A stretch of DNA of 64,000 nt from Arthrobacter stackebrandtii. Lineage in GTDB: Bacteria; Actinomycetota; Actinomycetes; Actinomycetales; Micrococcaceae. The position numbers and the translations under genes are program-made. The stretch lies in assembly GCF_017876675.1 (NCBI RefSeq), contig NZ_JAGIOI010000001.1, forward strand, positions 2,976,001-3,040,000. The letters are read 5' to 3'. The first letter of the stretch is position 1, and each line of letters begins with the position of its first letter. Shown here one piece after another: positions 35,354-42,756 of this stretch. The notes under the pieces were generated by a model. That model was not told the DNA's origin and made no database searches. It was given only the letters and a program-made list of their open reading frames with translations.

Positions 35354-36697
35354 CTATGCCCCGGCTTCAACCGCCGAAGCGTTGTCCGCACTTGATGACG
35401 GTTCGGCGGTCTGGGCCACCATGGCCGCCCACATGGCAGGGAAGGCCGGCATGGTCTTGGCGGTGGTGGCGATGTTCTCAACCTCGACGCCGGGCACGGC
35501 CAGTCCAATGATGGCGCCGGCCGTGGCCATGCGGTGGTCATGGTAGCTGTGGAACACCCCGCCGTGCAGGGGGGCAGGGTTGATGATGAGCCCGTCCTCG
35601 GTCTCGACGGCGTTGCCGCCCAGTGCGTTGATCTCCGCCACGAGCGCGGCGAGGCGGTCGGTCTCGTGCCCGCGCAGGTGGGAGATGCCGCGCAGCTGCG
35701 ACGGCGTCGAGGCCAGGGCGGCGATGGCGGCCGTGGAGGGGGCCAGCTCCGAGGTGTCGGAAATGTCGACGCCGAGGATCTCGGGGCCGCCGGTGACAGT
35801 CAGGATGCCGTCCTCCAGGGTGACCGTTGCGCCGAACTGGGGGAGGATCTCACGCCACTTGTCGCCCACCTGGGTGGTGTTGGACGGCCAGTTCGGGATG
35901 CGGACGGTTCCGCGCGTGGCGAGGGCAGCCGCGAGGAACGGGCCGGCGTTGGAGAGGTCCTGCTCCAGGGACACATCAAACGCGGCGACGGGGCCGGGCG
36001 TCACGATCCAGTTCAGCGGAGTGGAGTCATCCACCACGACGCCGAGGGAACGAAGCACCTCCACCGTCATGGAGATGTGGTCCACGCTGGGCACGGACTC
36101 GCCCACGTGCTCCAGGTGCAGGGGTGTGTTAAAACGGGCCGCAACCAGCAGGATCGCGGAGATGAACTGCGAGGAGCCGCCGGCGTCGACCTGCACATGG
36201 CCGCCGTCCACGGAGCCGGTGCCGTGGACGGTGAACGGCAGGAAGCCGTCTTCCGCGTCTTCGACCCGCACGCGGAGCCCCTCCAGCGCAGCCACAATGG
36301 GAGCCATGGGGCGCACCAGGGCCGCGGGGTCGCCGTCGAACTTCACGGCCCCGGAGACCAGCGCGGCCAGCGGCGGGACAAAGCGCATGACCGTGCCGGC
36401 AAGCCCGCAGTCAACGGTGAGGCCCGCGGGGGCGGTGAAGCCGGCCGGGATGGGCGTGACCACCAGGTCTGGGACGTCTCCTGCGCCCGGCATCTCGGTG
36501 ATGCCGGCGCCGAGGGCGCGCAGCGCACCGATCATGAGGTCCGAATCGCGGGACTGCAGCGGGGCGCGGAGGCGGGATTCACCGTCGGCAATGGCTGCGA
36601 GGACAAGGTACCGGTTGGTCAGCGACTTGGACGCGGGGATGGTGACGGTGGCGTCCAGGGGGGTGGCGGAGAAGGGTGCGGGCCAATGGGCGGTCAT
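35354..36697 (-). CDS. aroA: 3-phosphoshikimate 1-carboxyvinyltransferase (EPSP synthase)
   Basis: Shikimate-pathway enzyme that joins phosphoenolpyruvate to shikimate 3-phosphate. The 447-residue product has ASKSLTNRYLVLAA, DCGLAGTVMRFVPP (the PEP-site loop in its actinobacterial form), LRGHETDRLAAL and HSYHDHRMATAGA. The first three genes on this strand (aroA, rsgA, hisN) run in the same direction; aroA and rsgA are separated by four bases. Confidence 0.95.
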   Translation of the reverse strand: MTAHWPAPFSATPLDATVTIPASKSLTNRYLVLAAIADGESRLRAPLQSRDSDLMIGALRALGAGITEMPGAGDVPDLVVTPIPAGFTAPAGLTVDCGLAGTVMRFVPPLAALVSGAVKFDGDPAALVRPMAPIVAALEGLRVRVEDAEDGFLPFTVHGTGSVDGGHVQVDAGGSSQFISAILLVAARFNTPLHLEHVGESVPSVDHISMTVEVLRSLGVVVDDSTPLNWIVTPGPVAAFDVSLEQDLSNAGPFLAAALATRGTVRIPNWPSNTTQVGDKWREILPQFGATVTLEDGILTVTGGPEILGVDISDTSELAPSTAAIAALASTPSQLRGISHLRGHETDRLAALVAEINALGGNAVETEDGLIINPAPLHGGVFHSYHDHRMATAGAIIGLAVPGVEVENIATTAKTMPAFPAMWAAMVAQTAEPSSSADNASAVEAGA

Positions 36698-36703
36698 GTG
36701 TTG

Positions 36704-37219
36704 TTACTGTCCTGTCACGTCGTGGGCGAGGGCGCGGACCTGCTTGTCCGCATTCTGCAACTGCTTCTTGGTGTTCTTCTTGCCGGCCTCAACGAGCTTC
36801 TCGGAACGCCAGGCCAGGCCGGGGCGCCCGGCAGTGTCAACGCTGGCCAGCAGCGCACCGCCGATCAGGCCGATGTTCTTGCCCAGCTGGTTGCGGCGGT
36901 GGGCGCGGTTTTCCTTGGTGGACTGGTCCGCGTTGCGGTACTCGGCCACCGTGTTCAGGCCGGCGGTCAGCGCCAGCACCACGGCGGCGGGCCGCGCGAA
37001 CTTCCCGGTGGCCAGCAGCACGCCGGCACCCACCTGCGTGCCGGCAATCACGCGGGCCAGGTTCTTCTGGCTCGTCTCCACGGGCAGGGCGGCACCCAGC
37101 GGGCGCAGGACCGGTCCCAGCGAGACCGCGGTTTGCTCGGCATTGCGCAGCCGGTCGATGCCGGAAAGGATGAACGAGGACGCCAGCATGGGGCGGGCAA
37201 GGGCGCGGACAATGGTCAA
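36704..37219 (-). CDS. DoxX-family membrane protein
   Basis: A 171-residue protein with the DoxX pattern: RPMLASSFILSGIDRLRN at the N-terminus, QKNLARVIAGTQVGAGVLLATGKF and a further hydrophobic stretch, then a Lys-rich C-terminal tail. The TTG at 37219 has AGGAGG 5 bases upstream and is chosen; the longer frame overlaps the sigR promoter. It is divergent from sigR and ends 6 bases before aroA, so it may lead the aroA operon. Confidence 0.75.
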   Translation of the reverse strand: MTIVRALARPMLASSFILSGIDRLRNAEQTAVSLGPVLRPLGAALPVETSQKNLARVIAGTQVGAGVLLATGKFARPAAVVLALTAGLNTVAEYRNADQSTKENRAHRRNQLGKNIGLIGGALLASVDTAGRPGLAWRSEKLVEAGKKNTKKQLQNADKQVRALAHDVTGQ

Positions 37220-37322
37220 GGAAGCCTCCTGTATGGTGCTCGTTGCCTTCCGGCGGTGGCGGCAGCCGGGCTGCGGAAGGCTCTTGCTGTGTACAAGTCT
37301 CCCACCTTGGTGCCGTGTTTGC

Positions 37323-37348
37323 GGAATATCCGACGGCGCCGGCCGGTT
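37323..37348 (+). promoter_or_regulatory. SigR-type autoregulatory promoter
   Basis: GGAAT at 37323-37327 and GTT at 37346-37348 separated by exactly 18 bases, the consensus of actinobacterial SigR/SigH promoters. It lies 70-95 bases before the sigR start, as expected for positive autoregulation under disulfide stress. Confidence 0.85.
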
Positions 37349-37416
37349 TGCATCATTAGCGGTGCCTTGCGAAGCGGGCATCCAAGGGACGCACCATGCC
37401 ATGGAAAGGAACGCCA

Positions 37417-38166
37417 ATGCAGACACTGAGCCCACAGGCCGCGCCCGCAGCGGGCTTCCAGCTGCAGGTGAGCATAGACTCGAAGGTGATGAACATTTCC
37501 GAGCCTGAGCAAACTGTCAGCACCGAACCGGCCGTTGTGGTCACGGACGTTGCCGGCGTTGATGTTGCCAACGAGACCACTGAAGCCAGGCGTGCACGTT
37601 TTGAGCGTGACGCCATGGTGTACGTTGACCAGCTGTATTCGGCCGCCATGCGCATGGCCCGCAACCCCAGCGACGCCGAGGACCTGGTCCAGGAGGCCTA
37701 CACCAAGGCGTTTTCAGCGTTCCACCAGTACAAGCCGGGCACCAACTTGAAGGCCTGGCTGTACCGGATTCTGACCAACACTTACATCAACCTGTACCGC
37801 AAGCGCCAGCGCGAGCCCCTGCAGTCCAACGCGGACACCATTGAGGACTGGCAGCTGGCACGGGCGGAGTCGCACACATCGAAGGGGCTGCGTTCGGCCG
37901 AGGCCGACGCCTTGGACCACCTGCCTGATTCCGACGTGAAGAATGCGCTGCAGGCCATCCCGGAGGAGTTCCGGCTGGCCGTGTATTTTGCCGATGTCGA
38001 GGGATTTGCCTACAAGGAGATCTCTGAGATCATGAACACGCCCATCGGCACCGTGATGTCACGGCTGCACCGGGGGCGGAAGCTTTTGCGTGACATGTTG
38101 GCTGACTACGCCGTGGAGCGCGGCTACCTCAGGGAAGCCGACCAACTAACTGAGACGGAGAAATGA
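37417..38166 (+). CDS. sigR: ECF sigma factor, SigR/SigH type
   Basis: Thiol-oxidative-stress sigma factor. Region 2 is [44 protein letters not shown], and region 4 is [40 protein letters not shown]. The ATG at 37417 (AAAGGA 6 bases upstream) gives 249 residues with about 50-60 residues before region 2; another ATG at 37396 with AAGGGA, and one at 37489, are also possible, recalling the long and short SigR forms known in Streptomyces. It overlaps rsrA by four bases. Confidence 0.93.
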   Translation: MQTLSPQAAPAAGFQLQVSIDSKVMNISEPEQTVSTEPAVVVTDVAGVDVANETTEARRARFERDAMVYVDQLYSAAMRMARNPSDAEDLVQEAYTKAFSAFHQYKPGTNLKAWLYRILTNTYINLYRKRQREPLQSNADTIEDWQLARAESHTSKGLRSAEADALDHLPDSDVKNALQAIPEEFRLAVYFADVEGFAYKEISEIMNTPIGTVMSRLHRGRKLLRDMLADYAVERGYLREADQLTETEK

Positions 38167-38429
38167 CCATGGGCGACTGCCAAAGCCTGGGCGATTGCGA
38201 CGACGAGCGCATCGTGCGAATTTATGAATACTTGGACGGTGCACTGTCCTGTGACGACCTCGGTGAGATCAAGGCCCACCTTGACGGTTGCGCCGACTGC
38301 TCGCACGAGTACGACCTCGAATGCGTCATCCGTTCCGTGGTGAAGCGCTCCTGCAAGGAGGCTGCCCCGGAAACCCTCAAGGCTGCCATCCTGGCCCGCC
38401 TCCACGAAGGCCGCCCCGCCTCGGTCTGA
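38163..38429 (+). CDS. rsrA: Zinc-binding redox-sensing anti-sigma factor
   Basis: An 88-residue ZAS-type anti-sigma factor for SigR. The zinc/disulfide motif is H39-x3-C43-x2-C46 (HLDGCADC), with further Cys at 6, 12 and 30. Oxidation is expected to release zinc and SigR. The ATG overlaps the sigR stop (ATGA). Confidence 0.93.
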   Translation: MTMGDCQSLGDCDDERIVRIYEYLDGALSCDDLGEIKAHLDGCADCSHEYDLECVIRSVVKRSCKEAAPETLKAAILARLHEGRPASV

Positions 38430-38505
38430 CCGCTGCTGCCCGGCGCGGTCTGGGCCCTCTGCCATGGGCGTGCCCGCTGCCGTCGGCCGCGCCTGCAGCT
38501 TGGCA

Positions 38506-38541
38506 CCCCGGCCGGGCGCGTTTGGAGGACCCGGCCCGGGG
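38506..38541. terminator. Bidirectional terminator between rsrA and globin gene
   Basis: CCCCGGCCGGG pairs with CCCGGCCCGGGG (one-base bulge) across a 13-base loop, between convergent genes. Confidence 0.6.
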
Positions 38542-38544
38542 GCT

Positions 38545-39087
38545 TTATGCGTCCGGGCGCACGGAAATGGTGCTGTACTGGCTCGCCGGACGCCCCGTCA
38601 CCCGCCGGTGCAGCGACCCCGCAATCAGGTGGGCCTGCACCTTGGCCATCTCGGCCTTCTCTCCGGCAAACAGTTCATCCACCGTTTTGGTCCACAGCTG
38701 CAGCCACCGGTTGAAGTGATCCAGCGTCAGGGGTTCCTTGGCGTTGATGTCGAAATGGATCTTCAGCGCATTCCTGCTGTACAACCCCGCCTTGAACAAC
38801 ACCGTCTGCCAGAAGTCGGCCATGATGGGCATGTGGCGCGGCAAGTCCATGTGCGTGACCTCCGTGAAGATGTGCCCAATGAGCTCGTCCCGGAACGCCT
38901 TGGTATAGAACGCCTCCACCAGAAGCAGCACGTCCTCCCGGGTGGCGATGTCCGCCCGCGGGCAGCCGACCTCGCAAGGGGAGCTGCCGCCGTCGTGCTG
39001 GTTCGCGGCAGCTGGGTAGCTGGTGAGGCTCGACGCCGTTCTGCCGGAGTTCAGCGGTTGGCGCGCCGCCCGTGTTGTGCCTTCCAT
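38545..39087 (-). CDS. Group III truncated hemoglobin
   Basis: A 180-residue protein whose last 135 residues match group III truncated globins: VEAFYTKAFRDELIGHIF, MADFWQTVLF, ALKIHFDI with the proximal His region (HFDINAKEPLTLDHFNRWLQLW). The first 45 residues are an unrelated low-complexity extension, so translation may start later (for example near IATREDVLLLVEAFY). The heme protein may handle nitric oxide or peroxide, which would fit its place beside the SigR stress genes. Confidence 0.85.
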   Translation of the reverse strand: MEGTTRAARQPLNSGRTASSLTSYPAAANQHDGGSSPCEVGCPRADIATREDVLLLVEAFYTKAFRDELIGHIFTEVTHMDLPRHMPIMADFWQTVLFKAGLYSRNALKIHFDINAKEPLTLDHFNRWLQLWTKTVDELFAGEKAEMAKVQAHLIAGSLHRRVTGRPASQYSTISVRPDA

Positions 39088-39093
39088 GGCCGG

Positions 39094-39561
39094 CTACGCC
39101 GCCAGTTCGAGGACGATGAGAATGCCAGCCAGCGGCAGCGCGGCCACCTTGAGCATCTCCGAGACGATATAGCTGACATGGGTTGCCGTGGCCACCTTGG
39201 CCTTCACCGCGGTGCTGCCCGTGTGGGTCAGGGCGGTGTCCGAGAGTGCCTTGGTGCGCTGGCCCATGGCCGGGCGCAGAACCAACATCTGCAGCGCAAG
39301 GGCCGCGGCTGCGATGGCCAGAAGGATGCCGGCGGGCATCGTCACCAGCCCCTGCTGCTGCGTCCAGGCGCCAATGATGAGCACGGACAGGGCAGCCTCC
39401 ACTATGTTGAGCACCTTGAAGACCAGCCGCCCGATGCCGACGCCGAGGGCGTGGGTCATGCCGGGAGCCTTGAATTTCAGCGGAGTTTCGATGAATGAGA
39501 TGGCGGTGACCATGCCGAACCAGACGAACGGCAGCATGACAAGCAGGACGGTGGCAAACAT
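39094..39561 (-). CDS. Small integral membrane protein
   Basis: A 155-residue protein with four hydrophobic segments (near residues 1-22, 42-66, 75-95, 130-153). No family was recognised with certainty. A conserved-looking SFIETPLKFKAPG follows TM1, recalling DUF4149-like or heme-pathway membrane proteins, but this is weak. It ends 6 bases before the globin gene on the same strand, so the two are probably cotranscribed. Confidence 0.6.
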   Translation of the reverse strand: MFATVLLVMLPFVWFGMVTAISFIETPLKFKAPGMTHALGVGIGRLVFKVLNIVEAALSVLIIGAWTQQQGLVTMPAGILLAIAAAALALQMLVLRPAMGQRTKALSDTALTHTGSTAVKAKVATATHVSYIVSEMLKVAALPLAGILIVLELAA

Positions 39562-39881
39562 ATTCGGCTTTCACTGGGGCGGCGCTTTCCCCTCCAGCCT
39601 ATCTTTTAGAACACCATTTTCCTTGTTTAATACCTGCCTGCTTGCTCACACCTTGAAGCTGCGGTCCCGGCTGGGACGCCGCTCTGAAAATATTAGCGTT
39701 CTCCTGCCGGCCGGCGCCTGTGGGCCAATTCCGCGCCATTGGACCAGGCCGGGTGCCGCGCATAAAGTGCGACGGCAGGCGCCGATGCCCTCAAAGTTGG
39801 CTTCCGGTGCTGCCGTGCCGCGAGACTGGGGTCGCCGGGCCCTGCCACCCGTTGAAAGAGCAGATGTTGCGACGTGACCGA

Positions 39882-39943
39882 TTGAAAGTGCAGCACCTGC
39901 GATGAAACCACTGGTGGGATCATCGCAGGTGCTGCACTTTCAA
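39882..39943. repeat. Perfect inverted repeat with 24-bp arms
   Basis: Arms at 39882-39905 and 39920-39943 are exact reverse complements (the left arm begins TTGAAAGTGCAGCACC) around a 14-base loop. A diverged copy of the arm, GTTGAAAGAGCAG, precedes it at 39851. No T-run and no gene immediately upstream, so it is more likely an intergenic repeat element than a terminator. Confidence 0.8.
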
Positions 39944-40138
39944 CCATGGGGGCCCGCGGAAGTCGCATGTGCTGTCGTCTCAAGCGTTTGCGTCCGGATC
40001 GCACGGGCGGGCGATCCGCCCTATAGCTTGCCCGGACGCTTTCTTGCGCCCAAAGCAGGGCAGCGGAGGGCGGCTTGCGCTGCCTGGTGCGTGGCGCCGT
40101 CGTACTTTGGGCGGCGCACTTTCCGCAGCCGGGCACGC

Positions 40139-40174
40139 AAAAGCCCGCACCACCGGGCGGTGGTGCGGGCTTTT
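40139..40174 (-). terminator. Terminator of the bL37 gene
   Basis: Perfect 16-base arms AAAAGCCCGCACCACC/GGTGGTGCGGGCTTTT with a 4-base loop, 18 bases after the stop of the small ribosomal protein gene; T-run on the minus strand. Confidence 0.9.
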
Positions 40175-40191
40175 GTACCATAAGTCAAGAC

Positions 40192-40266
40192 TTAAGTGTT
40201 GGGACGCTTACCGTGGTTAGCGCCGCCACGCTTACGATCCCGACGCTTGCGCGAACGCTTGGACAT
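40192..40266 (-). CDS. Ribosomal protein bL37
   Basis: A 24-residue, very basic protein (MSKRSRKRRDRKRGG then ANHGKRPNT) matching the small actinobacterial large-subunit protein bL37 described in mycobacterial ribosomes; the ANHGKRPN end is diagnostic. The ATG has GGAGG 5 bases upstream, and a strong terminator follows the stop. Automatic gene finders often miss it because of its size. Confidence 0.9.
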   Translation of the reverse strand: MSKRSRKRRDRKRGGANHGKRPNT

Positions 40267-40356
40267 AGCTGCCTCCAATCATCTAAAAGATCTTCAAAAC
40301 CGATCCGCCTCTAGTTTCGCATAAATCGCACATGTGAACCTAACCGGGATCGGCGG

Positions 40357-40965
40357 CTAGGCCTTGAATGCGCCCTTGACCGCGGCCGTGGCGTGGTCCA
40401 GGGCGGCCTGGAACGCGGCGAGGGCATTCTCGTCCAGCTTGTTTTTGGCGGACTGCACGCGCAGCTCCACGCGGAGTTCGTCGCGGAACTGCTTCAGGAG
40501 GAATTCCGCCTGCTGCAGCGGCGCCCCGGTGCCGGCGGGCTGGCTGCGCGGTGCCGCGGGTGCCTGGCGGGCCGCGGTGCGAGCCGTTTCTGCGCTTGCC
40601 GCCAGTTCGGCGCGCAGGGTGCGCATGTTGTCCTGCACCTCGTTGCGGATCTCGTCCGCGAGCCGGCGGACCGACGAGGTGATGTTCGCCTGCACCTCCT
40701 TGAGCTCATTCTGGCGCAGCTCAAGCTCTGCCCGTCCGGCGTCGGTCAGGGAGTAGATGGTGCGGCGGCCGTCCATGGTGGTTTCCAGCAGGCCTTCCTC
40801 TTGCAGTTTTGCCAGCCGGGGGTAGACGGTCCCGGCGCTGGGGGAGTAGGTGCCGCCAAAGCGGTCGGTCAGGGCGCGGATGATCTCGTAGCCGTGCTGT
40901 GGCCCCTGCTCAAGGACTGCAAGCAGGTACAGGCGCAGGGCGCCGTGGGCAAAGACGGGAGGCAT
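40357..40965 (-). CDS. PadR-family transcriptional regulator
   Basis: A 202-residue regulator. The winged helix covers residues 1-80 (LRLYLLAVLEQGPQHGYEIIRAL ... SAGTVYPRLAKLQEEGLLE, DGRRTIYSLTDAGRAEL). The C-terminal part is a long helical region (Ala/Glu/Arg-rich) for dimerisation. Its start overlaps the DUF4097 stop (TAATG) and its ribosome site AAGGAGGAG lies in the end of that gene. It probably represses the pair through the palindromes at 41809-41870. Confidence 0.88.
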   Translation of the reverse strand: MPPVFAHGALRLYLLAVLEQGPQHGYEIIRALTDRFGGTYSPSAGTVYPRLAKLQEEGLLETTMDGRRTIYSLTDAGRAELELRQNELKEVQANITSSVRRLADEIRNEVQDNMRTLRAELAASAETARTAARQAPAAPRSQPAGTGAPLQQAEFLLKQFRDELRVELRVQSAKNKLDENALAAFQAALDHATAAVKGAFKA

Positions 40966-41789
40966 TAGAACTCCTCCTTTTCCAGTGAAGGGTTGCCGGA
41001 TCCTGCCACGGGGGAGCGGACGATCGAGACTGCGCCCGAGACGGTGGCGGTGTTGGCTTTAAGGCGGGGTTCCGCCGGCCCGGCCGAGGCCACGGTGCTC
41101 TGCCCCACGGTGGTGAAGCGCTGCTGGTCCAGCAGCAGGCTGCCGGAGGCACTGGTTGCGGTGACGTCAACGCCCACGTTGCCAGGGAGGCGGACCATGA
41201 CCTCCCCGGACACGGACTTGGCGCTCAGCGACCGCGGAGCACCCTGCAGGTCCAGGCTGATGTTGCCGGAAACGGTGTTGGCGCGCACGTCGGTGAGTTC
41301 GCCCGAGGCCATGACATCGCCGGAGACGCTCTTGATCACCAGGGGGCCGTGGTGGTCGCGGGCAATGACTTCCCCGCTGACGGTGTCAATATTGAGCATG
41401 CCTTCCGTGGCGTCGGCCATGAGTGAGCCTGTGACGGTGCGCAGGGTCGTCTTGACGCTTCCGCTGACCATGCCGTCGCCGCTGACCGTGCTGGCGCTGA
41501 CGAGCGCCCCGGCCGGGACCGCGATGCTGATGACGGCGGTGGCGGACTGCTGGAAGTTGATGAGCCGCTGCAGCCAGTTGGATGCGTTGAAATGCTCAAC
41601 TTTCAGGGTGCCGTTGCTGAGGCGGACTTCCAAGGGCTGCCCGTCGATTTCGGAAACTTCCAGGGTTGTGGTGGTTCCCTCGGTGACGACGATGTCGAAG
41701 CGGCCCTTGATGAGCGCCACCTTGATCTCCGCCACGCCACTGAATTCCAGTGTCTGTGGTTCTGTGATGGACCACGATTCCTCGTTCAT
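40965..41789 (-). CDS. DUF4097 beta-helix-like protein
   Basis: A 274-residue protein with repeated short beta strands of the form VSGD/VSGE (STVSGDGMVSGSV, TVSGEVIARD, SVSGDVMASG, TVSGNISLDL), the hallmark of DUF4097 right-handed beta-structure proteins. No signal peptide, so cytosolic or associated through a partner. Function unknown; such proteins often pair with PadR regulators, as here, and are tied to envelope stress. AAGGAG lies 5 bases before the ATG. Confidence 0.85.
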   Translation of the reverse strand: MNEESWSITEPQTLEFSGVAEIKVALIKGRFDIVVTEGTTTTLEVSEIDGQPLEVRLSNGTLKVEHFNASNWLQRLINFQQSATAVISIAVPAGALVSASTVSGDGMVSGSVKTTLRTVTGSLMADATEGMLNIDTVSGEVIARDHHGPLVIKSVSGDVMASGELTDVRANTVSGNISLDLQGAPRSLSAKSVSGEVMVRLPGNVGVDVTATSASGSLLLDQQRFTTVGQSTVASAGPAEPRLKANTATVSGAVSIVRSPVAGSGNPSLEKEEF

Positions 41790-41808
41790 TTCATCTCCTT
41801 CGGTACGC

Positions 41809-41870
41809 GTTATATCGCGTTGTTGAGAACACGATATAACGTGTTGGCGCCGAGATCAAGATATATCGCG
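41809..41870 (-). promoter_or_regulatory. Putative PadR operator cluster
   Basis: Inverted repeat GTTATATCG (41809-41817) and CGATATAAC (41832-41840) with a 14-base spacer, plus a third half-site GATATATCGCG at 41860-41870. They stand upstream of the DUF4097-PadR operon and are AT-rich in a GC-rich setting. Confidence 0.65.
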
Positions 41871-42018
41871 AAACTTCCCGCGACGCGCTTTCACTGTTTG
41901 GGGCGTTTGGGGCGTCATTCCATCACCGTTCGGGGTGATTTCACCGAGGCTGACGCGGCCCGGCCGGAACGCACGAACGCTCCCGCACTGGATGTGCGAG
42001 AGCGTTCGGAGTAAACCA

Positions 42019-42080
42019 GCCATTGCTGCGACAGGGTCGGAAGAATACCGGCCATTGCTGCGACAGCGTCGGCTAAACGG
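42019..42080. repeat. Tandem repeat with 32-bp period (second locus)
   Basis: Unit 1 at 42019-42050 starts GCCATTGCTGCGACAGGGTC; unit 2 at 42051-42080 starts GCCATTGCTGCGACAGCGTC. Same period and the same CATTG-TGCGACAGGG core as the repeats at 31158-31221, about 11 kb away. Its end reaches the last codons of the GDSL-like gene. Confidence 0.7.
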
Positions 42081-42672
42081 CTTCTGGGATTTCCAGCCAC
42101 TGGAACCAGCCGCGGTGCAGCACGAGCCAGGCCATCAGGCCGTAGCCAGCCTGTCCCGGGGCGCCCGCGTTGGCGGCGACGTCGTTGCGCCACTGCTCGT
42201 GGTTCTGCAGCGGAGCGAAGGTGTCCACGTAGTGGTGCTTGCGGCGTGTGGTGACGTCGGCGAAGGCCGTGTTGAGTTCGGCCAGCTTCCGGTTCAGCGC
42301 AGGATCGAGCGACGGCGGCGGCCCCACCACGAACACCGGGATGTTCAGCTGGGTGGCGCCGTCGAGGATGTTGGCCAGGTTCAACCGGCTGCGGGCCGTG
42401 GACAGGCCGTACTCGATGTCACGGCCTGAGAGACCGATGATGAGGCGGTTCTCATGGAAGTCGTCAAAGCGGCGCCCGGCCTCCTGCAGCCACCGGCCGG
42501 CCAGCGCCTCGGTGCCCTCCCTCGGGGTGGCCAGGACAAACGGCTCGATCGTGACGGCATCCTGCGGGGTCCGTGCCAGCACCCGGCCAAGCCAACCCAG
42601 GGCGCGGGGATCGCCCACACCTGCCACCAGCTCGTCTCCCACAGCGACTATTCGCAGTTCCCGCTTCTCCAC
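42073..42672 (-). CDS. GDSL/SGNH-like protein with altered active site
   Basis: A 199-residue protein with an SGNH-hydrolase-like fold pattern: block I IVAVGDELVAGVGD, block III-like LIIGLSGRDIEYGLS, and VFVVGPPPSLD. The catalytic Ser of GDS is Glu (GDE) and the usual DxxH near the C-terminus is not seen (the equivalent area reads NDVAANAGAPGQAGYGLMAW). It is therefore probably not a classical esterase. The GTG at 42672 has GAGGGG 4-5 bases upstream; an ATG at 42696 is in frame. Confidence 0.7.
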   Translation of the reverse strand: MEKRELRIVAVGDELVAGVGDPRALGWLGRVLARTPQDAVTIEPFVLATPREGTEALAGRWLQEAGRRFDDFHENRLIIGLSGRDIEYGLSTARSRLNLANILDGATQLNIPVFVVGPPPSLDPALNRKLAELNTAFADVTTRRKHHYVDTFAPLQNHEQWRNDVAANAGAPGQAGYGLMAWLVLHRGWFQWLEIPEAV

Positions 42673-42756
42673 GGTTCCCCTCTTCTTTGTGCGCATAACA
42701 GACAGTGAAATAAAAGATGCCCGGCCTGAAAGTGCAGACCGGGCATCAGTGGTGCG

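Larger units (their letters stand above)
39562..40191. other. Long gene-free gap with a 24-bp inverted repeat
   Basis: 630 bases without a convincing gene. It contains the inverted repeat at 39882-39943, a partial related copy at about 39851-39880 and the terminator at 40139-40174. Confidence 0.6.

Noticed and set aside
35534-37508. Two very long plus-strand frames opposite aroA and the DoxX-like gene
   Set aside because: aroA carries all family motifs on the minus strand; the opposing frames have no recognisable domain and biased shadow composition.
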